The translations under genes and the position numbers were made by a program. The notes below the pieces were generated by a model. The model had not been told where the DNA came from. It saw only the letters and a program-made list of their open reading frames with translations, and ran no database searches. This document shows, piece by piece, positions 39,901-51,812 of a DNA stretch of 64,000 bases. Origin of the DNA: Prunella strophiata (taxonomy: Eukaryota; Chordata; Aves; Passeriformes; Prunellidae); assembly GCA_036583965.1 (NCBI GenBank), contig JAZBQD010000001.1, positions 30,724,597 to 30,788,596 of the forward strand, in the 5' to 3' direction. The stretch's first letter is position 1. Every line of letters starts with the position of its first letter.

Positions 39901-42461
39901 TCTTGGAAGCAAGTAGAAACAATACAGAGCAATTAGTATACATTCAAAATATTTCTGAAATATGAGAATATCAGGAATATCATGCAGAATTCCAGATCAT
40001 CACATAGAAAGTCCCAAAACTGTCATTCAAAAGTTTTCTGCCAACTAATCATCTGTCATGCAGTTGCTGCAATCAACCTAACATTAAAAGAGCTGAATAA
40101 CACTTCTACCAGTACCTATATGAGCAAGGTACCTATATTTATTCCCAGCTGAAACATTTGCTTCAATTAAATTTATCACAAACATGATGTAGCAATCACA
40201 AGCTGTTCCACACACAAATAGCCTTGAATCAGAAGTTACCAATTCTCCTCTGAATGCAGTATGAAAAGATCTTTGCCACCTGAACGCTTTTCCATTAGAA
40301 TGTGCTAGGTCTTCAAGGTTGGATAACCACAGAAATAGCTTGCAATATGCAAGTATACATCTCCCTCTTCTCTGTGTGCAATAGGATGTCACACACAGTC
40401 ATTTGTATGCCACATTCTGGCTTGAACCCTATCTGGTAGAGAGAAAGGACCTCGAGATAAGGCCTTGCTCACTCACTTTGAAATCACTTTGCTCAAGAAG
40501 AAAAAGGTGCAGAGTGGATGGTAATTAACTAAGTCCATATATCTCATGGAGAGATTCCTGCATGCTGAATATATGGGAAAAAAATCCCATTCTGCCTACT
40601 GGAGCAGCATTAGTTTTCCTTATGTAGCTGGAGTTGCCAGTGCTTTTAACAGAATTTTAGAATCCCCATGGCTCCAAGGCTGCAGATTTGAAGACCACAT
40701 TTCAATGTTATTAAGTAACAAAGCATCACAAAGACAAAAATAAAGTAGCAGCTCACAATTTTTAAAAAAGTTCTGATATTTGCAACTCAGCTCCTGCAAG
40801 CAGTGCTGTAGAACAGCATAAGGAATCACCTGGACTGTGGACGACTTCTCTCTTCCATGGATGTATGGAAGGTGTATGGAAAACTACTTCTTAGCAGTTT
40901 AATTAATTATTTTTTTACTTCAGAAAAAGAATCTAGAAGGATCTTCTTTTCTAGAAGAAAGATTCTTGGCTCATTAGGTAAGAAGTTCTCTAACAAGCCA
41001 CACAGATTTCATTAAATCCAAAGTTGTGGTGTGGAGAACTCGGAAGCCTGGGCAGGAAAAGTTCTGTACCACTTCAGTTGTCTGTTTAGAAGAATGGGGA
41101 ACCATGCATAACAGGAGACAATTTGTATCTTTAATGTATCCACTCAATCTAAACATCAAATCTTCAGCTGTTAATATAATGAGATTCTGGTCAGACTGGG
41201 ACTTCTGTGTCTTCAGGCACTTGAGGACAATTTAGGACCAAGCACAGAGGCAAAATAAATTACAATCCATAGTTTTGGGGTTAAGCAAATCTGTAACTAT
41301 TAGAGATTATTACGAGACCTGTGTGAAGACAAATTATACCAGAAGTATTTACTGGTATGTTGTTCAGTTGAGGCATTTAATACATGCTGCTTTCAAAGAC
41401 TCAAGGACATATAATACTTAAAGCTGTAAGTATAACAGTGATAACTCCTCTTGCCATAAGAAATGTACATACCATTGTGGGCATTCTGCCCAGTTCTAGG
41501 CTTCCCATGGTATGAAGTATTTTGTTTTTTCCCTAAATCATTAAAAGCGTTGACCTAGATACAAAACTGAAAAGTCCATACTATATTGTTCCATACTGGT
41601 CAAGATCAGCACAGGAAAAGGCACAAATCCTCACACTGCTGTAACACCCACAGAGAAATAAATCTATTTAGAAGTTTGCTGACTGATTTGTAATATCTAT
41701 TCAACACACTTAAAAGGAGAAACGAGGCCTCCCATTACAAGCATAGGTGACTGCAGTCATAAGTCCTCCTCCAAAAGCAACTTCCCATCTGCCCCCATCC
41801 ATCCTGATCTGCACTGCTTTCTGCTGTCCACTGTGTGCAAGAAAGAAACTGTAAGATATGTTTCCCAAAGTAAAGCAGACTTTTAAAGAAAATAACCATA
41901 CTAAATACACGAAATAAAGCATATTATATACATAATCCAACACTGCACAGTGTTGATGACTCTCCTTTAGGTATTTCCATTATAGAGACTGCATTTTAAA
42001 AGATTTTAAACAGATTATACATTACAGAAAAGTTGAGCAATAACACATTTTTTTGATTGTAATATTTTACTTTGCTTCTTCCACTTGCAGCAGAAAAATT
42101 GGTAGTGGCCTGACTGTAAGTGAAATAGGCAACCAGAAGAAAAAAACACCAGGTGATTCTTCTTAGCCTTTGCCTGATTTAGAGATAAGCTTTCACAGTT
42201 GTACAGTATCCAGACATTATGTTAGGAGAGCCCAAATGTTATTTACACATGCAATGCCACACAGTAAGTGAACCGTGCAAAAGGAGTAGAAAGCTCTTAT
42301 CAGAACTATCAAAACAGGATATGGATCAAAATGAAGCCAGAATAAAAGGAGAGAATAGTACAGTTATATTAAGAGATACTCAGGAAAGCTCTTATATGTG
42401 TTCTAAAGTTTACATGCTAGTCCAATTTTCAAAGGGGTCAGTTTGGCTTTTTGTTTATTTT

Positions 42462-42484
42462 CCTCTCTCTCTCACTCTCTCTCT
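42462..42484. repeat. (CT)n microsatellite, interrupted
   Basis: CCTCTCTCTCTCACTCTCTC followed by TCT, with one interruption, lies within the AT-AC intron. Confidence 0.85.
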
Positions 42485-44635
42485 GTATATATTTATGTAT
42501 ACATGGCAATATTCCACCCACTGAAGTTTTATTTCAGATCAGTAGTCTTTGCTCACTTGTGTCTTTTATATAGTGCTACTGTCATATACTGAACAATCTT
42601 TTCTGTAATGTATTTCATTATTCTATTAAATGTACATTTTTTTCTTAACATTTTCCAAATAATTCTATAGAGAAATAATTCATTAAAAGAAGTGATTCAA
42701 GTTCAAATAAGACCTTTTACAAACACAGCATTAACATGGAGGAGAGAAATCTGGAAGGACTCTGTGCTTCTGTAGACTGATGTATCCTCCCTACAAGAGA
42801 TCAATGCTCCCCAGGGCTCAGGATGCTAATGATGGACAGCAGTTATTTTTATTTCTCTGGGCAGTTTGTATACAATAGGTATTTTACAAGTATTTCTGCA
42901 ACTCCTCTATTAAATTATTTGTAGCACACTACAAAATGCATATATTATTTCTATAACCTGGGTACCTCAATACTCCCAAAGCTCTAACTTCACAGTTTTT
43001 AGATTGAATTTTAAAAAACTGCCAGGACATATCAAATCCTTCTTATCATGTTATCATTGACTTTGAGAGCTTACTCACTTGACAATACTATTCTAGTCTG
43101 TCTGTGGGACCAACAAAAACTCTTTAAAGATTACTACTTTAAAATTATTACAGGATAATTTTTTTTCCCTCTGATTTTGTTCACTGAGTTAGTATCCAGT
43201 ACCTGTGCTCTCTTTTTGGGAAGTGTGAAACTCCTCCAGGACTGCCACCCGTAGGACAAATATACTTACGTGGTTTTTTGTCTTGTGGCCACAGTTACAC
43301 TTCATGGTTTGTAAGTGGCAACACCAAAAATGTTCTTGTACATTCTTCACGAGTTCAGATTTTACCATGGCAGCAAATGACAGAACAATAAAACCAGTTA
43401 CTCAAATCCAACCCATAATACCCTGTATTAACCATAAATCTAGCCAAATACCTCGTACAGTAATGATTGTTACTGTTCAAGAGACACTCTTGGCAAATTT
43501 CCACAGCTCCAAGAAAGAAAGTTACTCTGCTGATTTTTATTTATAGAATCAAAAATAAGAGCAGAAATCGTAGAATCTGCAGTTATTTTTATTCCCCTCA
43601 GTAGGAGGATTTTTCTTTAGTAGGAGGTAAATTGCTCTCTGTTTACACTGTCTGTAATAAAAGCCTGCAGTTGAGCAGTCTTGTCCTCACACTGCAATTA
43701 CAAGGCCAGGGCTTTAGTGGGCTGTGCTCTAAGACTCTGAAGGCCTCAGTTGGCCTTTTGGCCACAGTTTGATCACCCTTCACTTTTGCAAAATCATATA
43801 TTACACATTTTCAAACCTCCAGATGGGTCAAAGTATGAGAAAATTATGGAATAATTAAGTCTACGCCCATTGACTTTGCAGATAATTAGTTTTTACAGAC
43901 CATTATCTGTAAGCCTACAGACTAGGGGCTCTGATTCAGCATAGTATTTAGACAAATGTTGACATATTTATTCTTAATAAACAGAAATAGGCACTTACTT
44001 TAGGCATATGGAGAAGTAACTGATTGGTTACAACTGGACTTAGTCATACATCAAAAGACTTTACTGTATGAAGACCTTGATTTGGAAAGCATTTTATGTG
44101 AATTTATACAGAACTGGAATACCAAGAAAAGAGTGACATGCTTTTACAGCTGCAGTTGCACAGCAGCTAGCCAATTGTGCATATTACCAGTTTCATGAAA
44201 ATATAGAAAATAATTAAAATTATTATGTGGGTTAAATTAATTTTATCTTACTTTACTTTAATGCTTTAAGAGCTATTTAAAGTATTAAAACCTAAGAGCG
44301 TTTCACTGCACGCTCTATTCCACTAGAGGTCAGCCTGCAACAGAACCCCAAGCAAACACAGGAACTGCTGCACACGGGTAGCACTGACATTATTTTCTTT
44401 CTCTATTTTATCTATTAGAAAGATTTCTTCAGAGCCATAACTTAGATCTCTCACTAAAATGGAGCAACAGGAAGATATAATGGTGCATTTCATTTATGAA
44501 TGACCTGTAATAAATTACTATGAAGTATTCCAGGTGCCAAACGAGAGAATGCTTTGTCGGCACATGAACTATATTTCACATACTTTAATTTGGCTGACAC
44601 ATAAAACTCATTTGACATTTTGCAGGTATTTCTTT

Positions 44636-44645
44636 GAAAGGATAT
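44636..44645 (-). other. LRMDA: U12-type 5' splice site (ATATCCTTTC)
   Basis: The ten intron bases directly after the exon's final CAA codon are ATATCCTTTC on the minus strand. The minor-spliceosome AT-AC donor consensus is ATATCCTTT, so the match is complete over nine positions. U12-class donors are long and rigid, and a full match is very unlikely by chance exactly at the homology boundary. Confidence 0.92.
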
Positions 44646-44772
44646 TTGGTTCTTGTTGAGCGTTAAGGTATGGAGGTGGGGTAACCTGGGTAACAGAAGG
44701 TCATTTCCAAGTAGATTGTTGTCCAAGATCAGTTCTTCCAAGTAACTGAATGTTTTCAGTCCTTCTAGTGAC
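44646..44772 (-). CDS. LRMDA: LRMDA internal coding exon (leucine-rich repeats), upstream of the AT-AC intron
   Basis: This is an internal exon of LRMDA, a small leucine-rich-repeat protein needed for melanocyte differentiation; human loss-of-function causes oculocutaneous albinism type 7, and the protein has been reported to link RAB32/38 to endosomal retrieval machinery (recalled knowledge). On the minus strand a standard acceptor (gtttgcag) precedes base 44772. One G completes a codon from the previous exon, then 42 codons follow without a stop. The peptide starts [19 protein letters not shown] and ends [10 protein letters not shown], giving two LxxLxLxxN repeats. It closely matches my memory of human LRMDA ([14 protein letters not shown], [12 protein letters not shown]). 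The exon ends at CAA, codon phase 0, directly before ATATCCTTTC, a U12-type donor. Reading past 44646 loses the homology, so the boundary is well fixed. The preceding exon, expected to end in AG to complete an Arg codon, was not identified in this window. Confidence 0.93.
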
Positions 44773-45555
44773 CTGCAAACGACAAAGGCAACAGGAAAAA
44801 TGATACTCCACTAAATCAGGGAGGCCATTATGAGCTGAAATAAATATTTTAACCTTCCCTTTCAGGAGTGGGAATAGTTTTGGTTTGGGCCTGTCAGAAG
44901 AGTGAATGACAAGCATTAGTGGCAAGGGGAGTGCTGGCACTGCAACACATCCTTCACATGCTGGCAGGATGAAGGATGCGGGTCACTTAGTGAGTAGCCA
45001 GGATCCAAAACAAAAGGCTTCAGATATGGGGCCTGCAGGATGAATTTGTCAATGTCTTGTGCCTTCAGGCACCCAGCCTCGCCTGACCCTAACCTCCATT
45101 CCCAAGATAAATAACTCTGTCACAGTTCACCTTCATTCCCTGGACACAAATTTAAGTTGTCATCCATCATTTCTGCCAAGAAATATCATACCCTGCTAAC
45201 AATAATAAATACAACTTCAAGTATCATTTCTTAGTAGTTACCTTACATGCAATAATAGGAAATGTAGAAGGGGATTTCCCCCCCCCCCTTTTTTATTAAC
45301 CTCTTAATTAGCTTCTTGAGTTCATGCAAACAAAATAAAACGTTCTCTACAAAATAAAACTGCAGAATTACTCCTGACAGAAAAGACATTTGCTTTCTTC
45401 CTTCTTGGAACTTACTGTCCCACTGTCAAGCCACAGGTCACACTGCAGAGAGCAGCTTTAAAAAGGAGCATTTGACAACATGGTAGTGAAGATGATTACT
45501 TGTAAATAAACAAGGTTCTGGAAGCATTCATTCCTCCCACAGCAAAACACACAAA

Positions 45556-45588
<33 letters not shown>

Positions 45589-47679
45589 AAAACCCTAAAA
45601 AAGAATGTTTCACTACCTTGTTAAGGCATCTATTCCGAGCCTGATTCTTAATGCTTGCTCATTCCAACAGTAAAAAAACCCCTACATATTAATCAGCTAA
45701 GACACCCAATATACAAAGCATAGGCAGAGGCACGCATTCACAGCTCATTCACCTACCAGACACCTAAAGATATGCTGAGATTGCATGACTTGACAGCTGA
45801 TCTACTATGCCTACCAGTGGGAAGATCATCACTGTATCTCCTGGCTGTTTTATAGAATGTGATGAATAAGGGAGATGGAGGTTATACTATTTATTCAGCT
45901 TCCAATGACATTTATACTGAGGGGATTTCCTCACCCTCCCCCCAGTTTTTGGCAAAGATCGAAGTACAGCCAAGGTCCCTGTTAGAACGTTCCACAGACA
46001 CAATTACTGGAGGAAAACACAAGTATTACTAGAAAAGACAATTTAACATCCATCTGTGCAACAAAAACAAGATACTGCTTTTGTAGCTAGAACTTAGAGA
46101 CCACTTATAGATCACACTTAGACAGCTCAAGCAGCCCAAAGAAATCAAGCGTGTGACCTTTACACTGGGTACTTCACACTAAACCATGAATACTTAAGTA
46201 ACATTTTTGCAACACTGCAACAGTGTATTTCAGTCCAAGGATCCCGAAGTCTCTTGACTTGAAAGGGAGGTGTAAGCTATCACTTATGCCCCTTTGATGC
46301 TCAGCAGCTGGACCTGAAGAAAATTTGCCACCTATACCCTATGGCATTTCTATATCGTTATGGTGCATTGATACTACAATTTTTGAAGCTGAAAAAATAA
46401 AGGCCTCTATTATAAACATTTGACTGAAATAATTACTGCACTAACACTCGTTTTGCATGTGCCTTTAACCAACAGTTTTGGGAAAAAAACCTCAATTCAG
46501 CCTACATAAACTGTTCACCAATAAAAGCTGTGCTAGCATGCAGCACTGAGCTAGCTATTTCAGCAAAAGGTCACAACAGAGTTGGTTTTGCCAAAGTCAA
46601 GATTGGAGGAGAAAGCAGCAAACATCTTAGACAGTGCTTTCCACCAAGTACCTTTAAAAGGCAAAAAAAACTCGGAGGAAGTAGCAGTGAGTTTATCAAG
46701 CTGTTATGAGTTTTCATTTCAGTTTGACAAACCTAGTTTAGCAAATTCCCCTTAAATACTCTTTATTATATAAATAGTGGATTATTTCCAAACCTCACAT
46801 TTCAATGTATGACTTTGACTTGCCAAAAGAGTTCAGAGAAGGCCACCTCCTTGTCAGCACCACCGAGCCTTATGGGATGTTAATAGGTCCTTTGTGAAAA
46901 AACACTGCTTGGGCTCTGGTCAGTGTCAGCATCAAAATACACATTGTTCTTGAGTTATGTTATGCAAATATAATGCTCTTATCATGAGAATCAGCAAATG
47001 GTTGGCAACTGGCAAGGAGAAGAAAGCACACATCCAAAACTGCTGCAGGGGAGGCATAAAACAAAATGACAAGCCATGAAGTGGGACAAAAGGCCTTGAA
47101 ACACTAGAGGGAGTTGCCTATTGAAACAGCCTTTCTTTCACAACCCTGGGCTGAACACAAGGGTACTAGTTTCATAGATAGGCAGAGAAAATTGTGCGCA
47201 AATCTCCTTACACCTGTCTGGTTTTGATAATTTTTGCCATGTAATGTTATTAGCTGCTCAGTTAAAAAGGAGCCATGTTACACAGGGGGTTGCTTATAAT
47301 TGCTGTTTTCATGTCATCAGAGCAGTGTGCACTTGGTGATTTAATCACCTAAATTCAGAGTCCAGGGAGATGGGAGGGGTTGCCACAGTACAGAGAGAGG
47401 GTGTAGCCATTAATATAAATTTACAGCCATATGTTGTTTTGCTATTCATGGAAATTTTTTTTCATCTTAAACAGAAGAGGAAAAAAAAGCACCAAAACAA
47501 AAATGGCAAAGAAATAAAAAAGAAAAAAATGGGTTTGCTATCATTCAGTGTTACCACCTACTGAATTCTATGCAACAGTCTCTACCATCATAATATATTA
47601 GGAAATCCTGCCCAGCAGTTGTACTTCAAAGTGTAAAAGTTTTAAGTACAATCCACACAATTGGTTTTATGGTACAAAC
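44773..47679. other. LRMDA upstream intron, proximal part
   Basis: Intron sequence directly 5' of the exon at 44646-44772. It contains a run of 11 C (45278-45288), a 26-A tract (45553-45578), and a complex segment at 46800-47350 with an octamer-like site and a GGTGATT-T-AATCACC inverted repeat (47335-47349). No further exon is supported. Confidence 0.6.
45553..45592. repeat. Poly(A) tract (26 A) with trailing A-rich sequence
   Basis: Twenty-six A bases are followed by GAAG and another A run. No upstream retroposed gene is evident. Confidence 0.9.
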
Positions 47680-47790
47680 TTCAGCAAGTCCCATAACTTC
47701 CACGAGCCTCAATTTCCCATCTGCAGATGGGGGATAAGAAAGGATTGCAATTGTAAACTGTTACGGAGAAAGAATTTTTGAGAATCTGAG
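47680..47790 (-). repeat. MIR-like ancient SINE remnant (reverse orientation)
   Basis: The plus strand carries AGCAAGTCCCATAACTTCCA, then GAGCCTCAATTTCCCATCTG, then ATGGGGGATAAGAAAGGATTG. This follows the reverse complement of the MIR core (GCAAGTCACTTAACCTCTCTG, GAGCCTCAGTTTCC, CATCTGTAAAATGGGGATAA). It is degraded, and the outer limits are approximate. Confidence 0.7.
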
Positions 47791-49384
47791 ACAGAAATCA
47801 GTACAAAATACTGTCATTTTTATTTTTAATGAGGTTGAGCAAGTAACATTAATGTACTCCAAGAATTTCCTTATGAGCCCATTACAAAAGAGGAGAGGAA
47901 TGCTTATATATACACAGCATAAGGAGAAGGGCACAAGCAACCTGAGACGAGTATAAAAAGAGGGAAATCCCCTAAGAAAGAGAACTAGTCTAAAATTAAA
48001 TCTGTACTGTTTTTTCATAGTTCACAGCATAAAAAAAAATGTCTCTCCATGTTAGTGTACTAAAACAAACACACAATCTCACCACAACAATGCAACCAGC
48101 ACTGAAGAGCTGGTGGCAAGTGGTTGTTCCTCTTACTTTCAAAGGGCTAATAAACATCACTAAGGTGGATTGCATGTTGCTTGTCCCTGCTCTAATGTCA
48201 TGAAAGCTGCCCATTATCTCACCCACAGGTACCGTCTCAGTTACCTCATTGCAGGGCTCACACTCTGCTCCCACAGGAGAGCAAGTGTTGCCAAGAGATT
48301 TCCACTGCAATTTTCAAAGTCACATCAAACCGACAAAACATCACAACGTATTCAGTGCCGCCTCATTCAAACAGAAAAAAACTTTAAGTTTCCACTGTAA
48401 TTAACCCTATCCTCGTTAAGATAATTATGATCAAGCTCCCTGTCACAGCTAATATCACAGCATCATTGCCTATGGCTCACGCTTTGCCCTCATTAGCTTA
48501 CAAAAACACTGCGCTAAACAGGAAACTGACTCCCTCTGCAAAACGACTTAAGATGCTCTGTAAGTAGACAGTAAATAATCCTTTAGAATGTAAAGGTCTC
48601 AGAAATGCCATTTTATCCAAGTCCTTCGGCTAATCAGTATGATTTCTTCCAGCTTTCTTTTCCAAAATTCATTCATGGTTTATAACAAAGTTTTAATCAT
48701 AAAGGAATGTCATGACAGAGATTTTATTTTTGTGTGTGTGTGTATGCATGGCAATTGTCAGCTACACTCTTTCATGTGATCCCTCTGGCCTGACAGGGAT
48801 TTGGTTACAATGAAAGTAAAGAGCAACTCTTCATTTTGGTAATATTTGACAATGAAATTATGAGATTTTATAAATGAAAAAAAGCAGAAGCCTTGCAAGC
48901 AATAGACAAAACTTGGTACTCTGCAGTTGTCCTTGTTCAGAAAAACAAGCTGCTCAGAAGCATATGCTACAAAAGAAGAGTTCCTCACATTTTATCCCAC
49001 CCCTTCATTAATAAGACAGCTGCCTCATACCTAATTGACTTTTTCCTCCTGTTTAACAGGAAAAGAGAGAGCAGTTAACAATATGCAAATGAGAGAGTTT
49101 GGGTTTAGCCTTGAAATTGATTTGCACTTTGTTGACAAGAGATAGCCATTAGCAGAAGTTAGAGATGGAGCTGTTACAAAACAAGAGCTTTTTAAAATAC
49201 CTTTTCCTTGCCTTTAATGTTTTAATAGATTACAGGAGGGCAGAATCAACATGAGAACCCTAGTACTAGATAATTTCAGTATTTAAACAGAAATGCAATT
49301 TCTATTTCTCCAGCACCTGCCAGCGAAGGACTACAAAGCATTTTTTTGCAAAACATTAATGAATTACTTTTCAAAAACCTGCTG

Positions 49385-49520
49385 AGCTTAAAATTCCATT
49401 TTGTAGTAAAGCAGAGAGAGGTTAAGTGACTAACAGAAGGTGACCTCCAGCAATTTTCCAAGAGACAAGAAATAACACCCAGAACTCCTGACTTCTAGTC
49501 CTTTGACTTAACCTCACCAA
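49385..49520 (+). repeat. MIR-like ancient SINE remnant
   Basis: In order, the segment contains CCATTTTGTAGTAAAG, CAGAGAGAGGTTAAGTGACT, a GAAGGTGACC block, CCCAGAACTCCTGACTTCTAG and TTGACTTAACC. This matches the MIR core in the forward direction (CCATTTTACAG, AGAGAGGTTAAGTGACTTGCC, AAGGTCAC, GAACCCAGGTCTCCTGACTC, CTCTTAACC). Confidence 0.75.
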
Positions 49521-49551
49521 AGCAAAACAAAGCACAATAAAAAAAATGGGG

Positions 49552-49578
<27 letters not shown>
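49552..49578. repeat. (AT)n microsatellite
   Basis: About 13 uninterrupted AT dinucleotides lie just after the MIR-like remnant at 49385-49520. Confidence 0.92.
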
Positions 49579-49583
<5 letters not shown>

Positions 49584-51003
49584 AAAATTAATCAGGTGGA
49601 TAAAATACAAGTAAAGCATCGAAAAATGGCCTCTACAGTATTCAAGAATAAAATAATTTTTTTTTGCCAATCTAGTCAGTGATTTTACACAGTTTCCTGC
49701 ATGATAATAGAACCAAAAAGAAAACAGAATAAAGTATTTAATGGACAGCTCTGACATGACTTCTGGACCAAGACAGAACACACACACACACCAAAGCACC
49801 TCAGTGACAGTAAAGAACCTCCAAGATTCAAAATTTGTAAAGCAATAAATGCTTTGTTTTGTCTAATATCAGAAAAAATGTTAGTATTTTGCAGGCTATA
49901 TAGAGGTAGCATTTTGCATCACTTCCATCTTTCTGTTGGTAGATGGAAAATATCTGCAAGCAACTATTAGGGTAAAACTTGAGGCATGGCTGTGAATATG
50001 ATCAGCAAAAGAGAAATTAAAAGATATTAACAAGCAGTATCATTAAATATCTGTGGAAAAGAGATCTCCATAAGAAAAGATTAAACTTCTATTATGAATT
50101 GGACCGAAAATAAGTTTATGAATCTTTTCAAATAAAGGTTGTACTTGACTTCTTCCAGATGTACAAGAAAACAAACAGCATTCCCTTGATTTTCCCCTTT
50201 TCTCATACACTGAAACATACAAGACTATGTGAGAACTCTATTACCAATAAAGCTTGGGATGAAAACATCTTTCACAACAATATGAAACCAGAGCAGTGTA
50301 AGCACATCAAAATGTTGGGGATTCACAAAAACTCAGAATCTTCATCTGTTATTTTATAGTCTTGTTCTAAGTCTTACACAGCAAATTCTATTGCCTAGAA
50401 AAGGTAGCCTAAACTTCTAAACCCTTAGAAGCCACTGTCCACCTCCAAGAAAGCACAAACAAAAGTAGAGTCAATAAACACAGACAAAAAGAGATGAGGT
50501 CTTCCGAATTCTAGATGTTACATTCACAGTATTTCACAGACATTCCTACCAAGTATAAAACAGAAACGCAGATATTTCTTGAGAGAGGAATTTTGCTAAT
50601 AAGCAGCAGTTCCTCAAATGATGGCATTGTCTGTAAAGCAATAATGCAGATTCATCTCATCCATCTATAGAAGCCCAGTTACTTATAACTCCTTACAGGC
50701 AGCAAGAAAAGATGGGCACTCCCAGAAGGTGAATCAGACCTTCAGGTGAGGCTCAATGAAGCACACCTGTTTGGGAAGGATGAACAGAGCCTATTTGTCA
50801 GAAATCTTGCAATGAAATTAAAAGAAACTGCAACATTATGGTAAAAAAAAAAACTGTAAGAGCTGTGTCCCATAGGTGTGGATTATTTACCTGGTGAAAT
50901 AAACTACAAATCCCAATTACAGCTTTCAGAGGCTCACAAAAACATATTACAGTCAATCATCCAGTTGTTCAACCACCATTCTCTCACACCAAGACTCTAC
51001 TAA

Positions 51004-51100
51004 AATTAAAAAAAAAAAAAAAAACAAACCACAAATGGCAACAACCACCAAAACACAAAAAACCATCAATAAAACAAACAACCAAACCAACCAAGCAAAA
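51004..51100. repeat. A/C-rich low-complexity tract
   Basis: Seventeen A bases (51008-51024) lead into CAAACCACAAA-, CAACCACC- and (CAAA)n-type units. The structure is the same as at 20371-20473 and 58075-58150. Confidence 0.9.
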
Positions 51101-51760
51101 GAGATAAATTAGCAACCAGACTGACTGTGGTGGGGTTCAATTTCTTTTCTAATGAATCTCTTAAAGTTTCAGATTTCACTATGTGTATTTAATGCACTTC
51201 TACTCAAGAGAATATCCCATTAATACAGCTCAAACTTTATCCTTCATGTTAGGCTGCTTTTTGCTTAAATTTTTATATTACATCTTTAGGAATAAACATG
51301 CCAAGATTTTATATTATACTACTGTTACAATTTTGTTTAAATTTAAATAAAATGACAATCAGTGTACTATAACCCGTGGAAAGGCAGTTTTCACATAAAA
51401 ATTATTTATCATATAAAATATTTCAAAATAATATGAAATGGATCGGAAAATGAGTTCTTAGTCATCTAGTCATCAAACAAGTATCATATAAGAAAATACA
51501 GTTTGCAAAACAGTGCAAAAAATTACCAACTAGAGAGAAAGTGACTGTATATAGTCATAGGTTATCAAAGGGCATTCTGGAAAAAACAGCACTAATAGCT
51601 CATTAATGCATCACTTCCCTAAAATTCCTAAGTACAGACTTAAACATCCTTCTGCTAAAAATTATCAGAAGTGTTTGATGAAGAATAGCAATGAGTTAAG
51701 AGAAAAACTTGAATGAAAGACTCTTGCTTTGTCTTTTTCCCCAATTTAAACATGGAACTC

Positions 51761-51812
51761 AATCCTAGTAAAACAAATGGCATTAAAAAATCCTAATAAA
51801 ACAAATGGCATT
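51761..51812. repeat. 28-bp period tandem duplication
   Basis: The 24-mer AATCCTAGTAAAACAAATGG plus CATT at 51761-51784 recurs at 51789-51812 with one substitution (AATCCTAATAAAA...). The close match suggests a recent local duplication. Confidence 0.85.

Larger units (their letters stand above)
35060..44645 (-). other. LRMDA: LRMDA AT-AC (U12-type) intron, 9,586 bp
   Basis: The intron joins the two LRMDA exons in phase 0. Its first bases are ATATCCTTTC (44645 down to 44636), matching the U12 AT-AC donor consensus RTATCCTTT. Its last bases read TCCTTAAC, then a short pyrimidine-containing stretch, then CTGACAC, ending in AC at 35061-35060. There is no usable GT near the donor side that preserves the protein, and using the nearby AG (ACATAACAG) would shift the frame by 7 bases. 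The interior (35084-44635) holds no other gene that I can recognise. It contains A-rich simple tracts (35461-35472, 37029-37090), a 12-bp inverted repeat (36878-36925), a CT-rich microsatellite (42462-42484) and otherwise unremarkable AT-rich intron sequence. Confidence 0.9.

Noticed and set aside
40926..40972. Hairpin formed by AAGAATC ... GATTCTT with inner CTAGAA/TTCTAG arms.
   Set aside because: Short broken arms with asymmetric gaps, at the level expected by chance in A/T-rich intron.
42219..42524. 101-codon open frame on the plus strand.
   Set aside because: It ends in a CT/TA microsatellite-derived tail and lies inside the AT-AC intron on the opposite strand, with no recognisable product.
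45600..45680. Possible extra LRMDA exon on the minus strand ending at 45617 (frame ...LRIRLGIDALTR before GTAGTG, ending in AG as the next exon's phase requires).
   Set aside because: The phase fits and the last residues loosely resemble an LRR strand, but there is no good acceptor (no pyrimidine tract at the candidate AGs), the N positions of the repeat are missing, and the peptide does not match the LDLSxN-type segment I would expect upstream of SLEGL.
49422..49799. 125-codon open frame on the minus strand.
   Set aside because: It runs through an MIR-like remnant and an (AT)n microsatellite (the YIYIYIYI stretch), so it is compositional.
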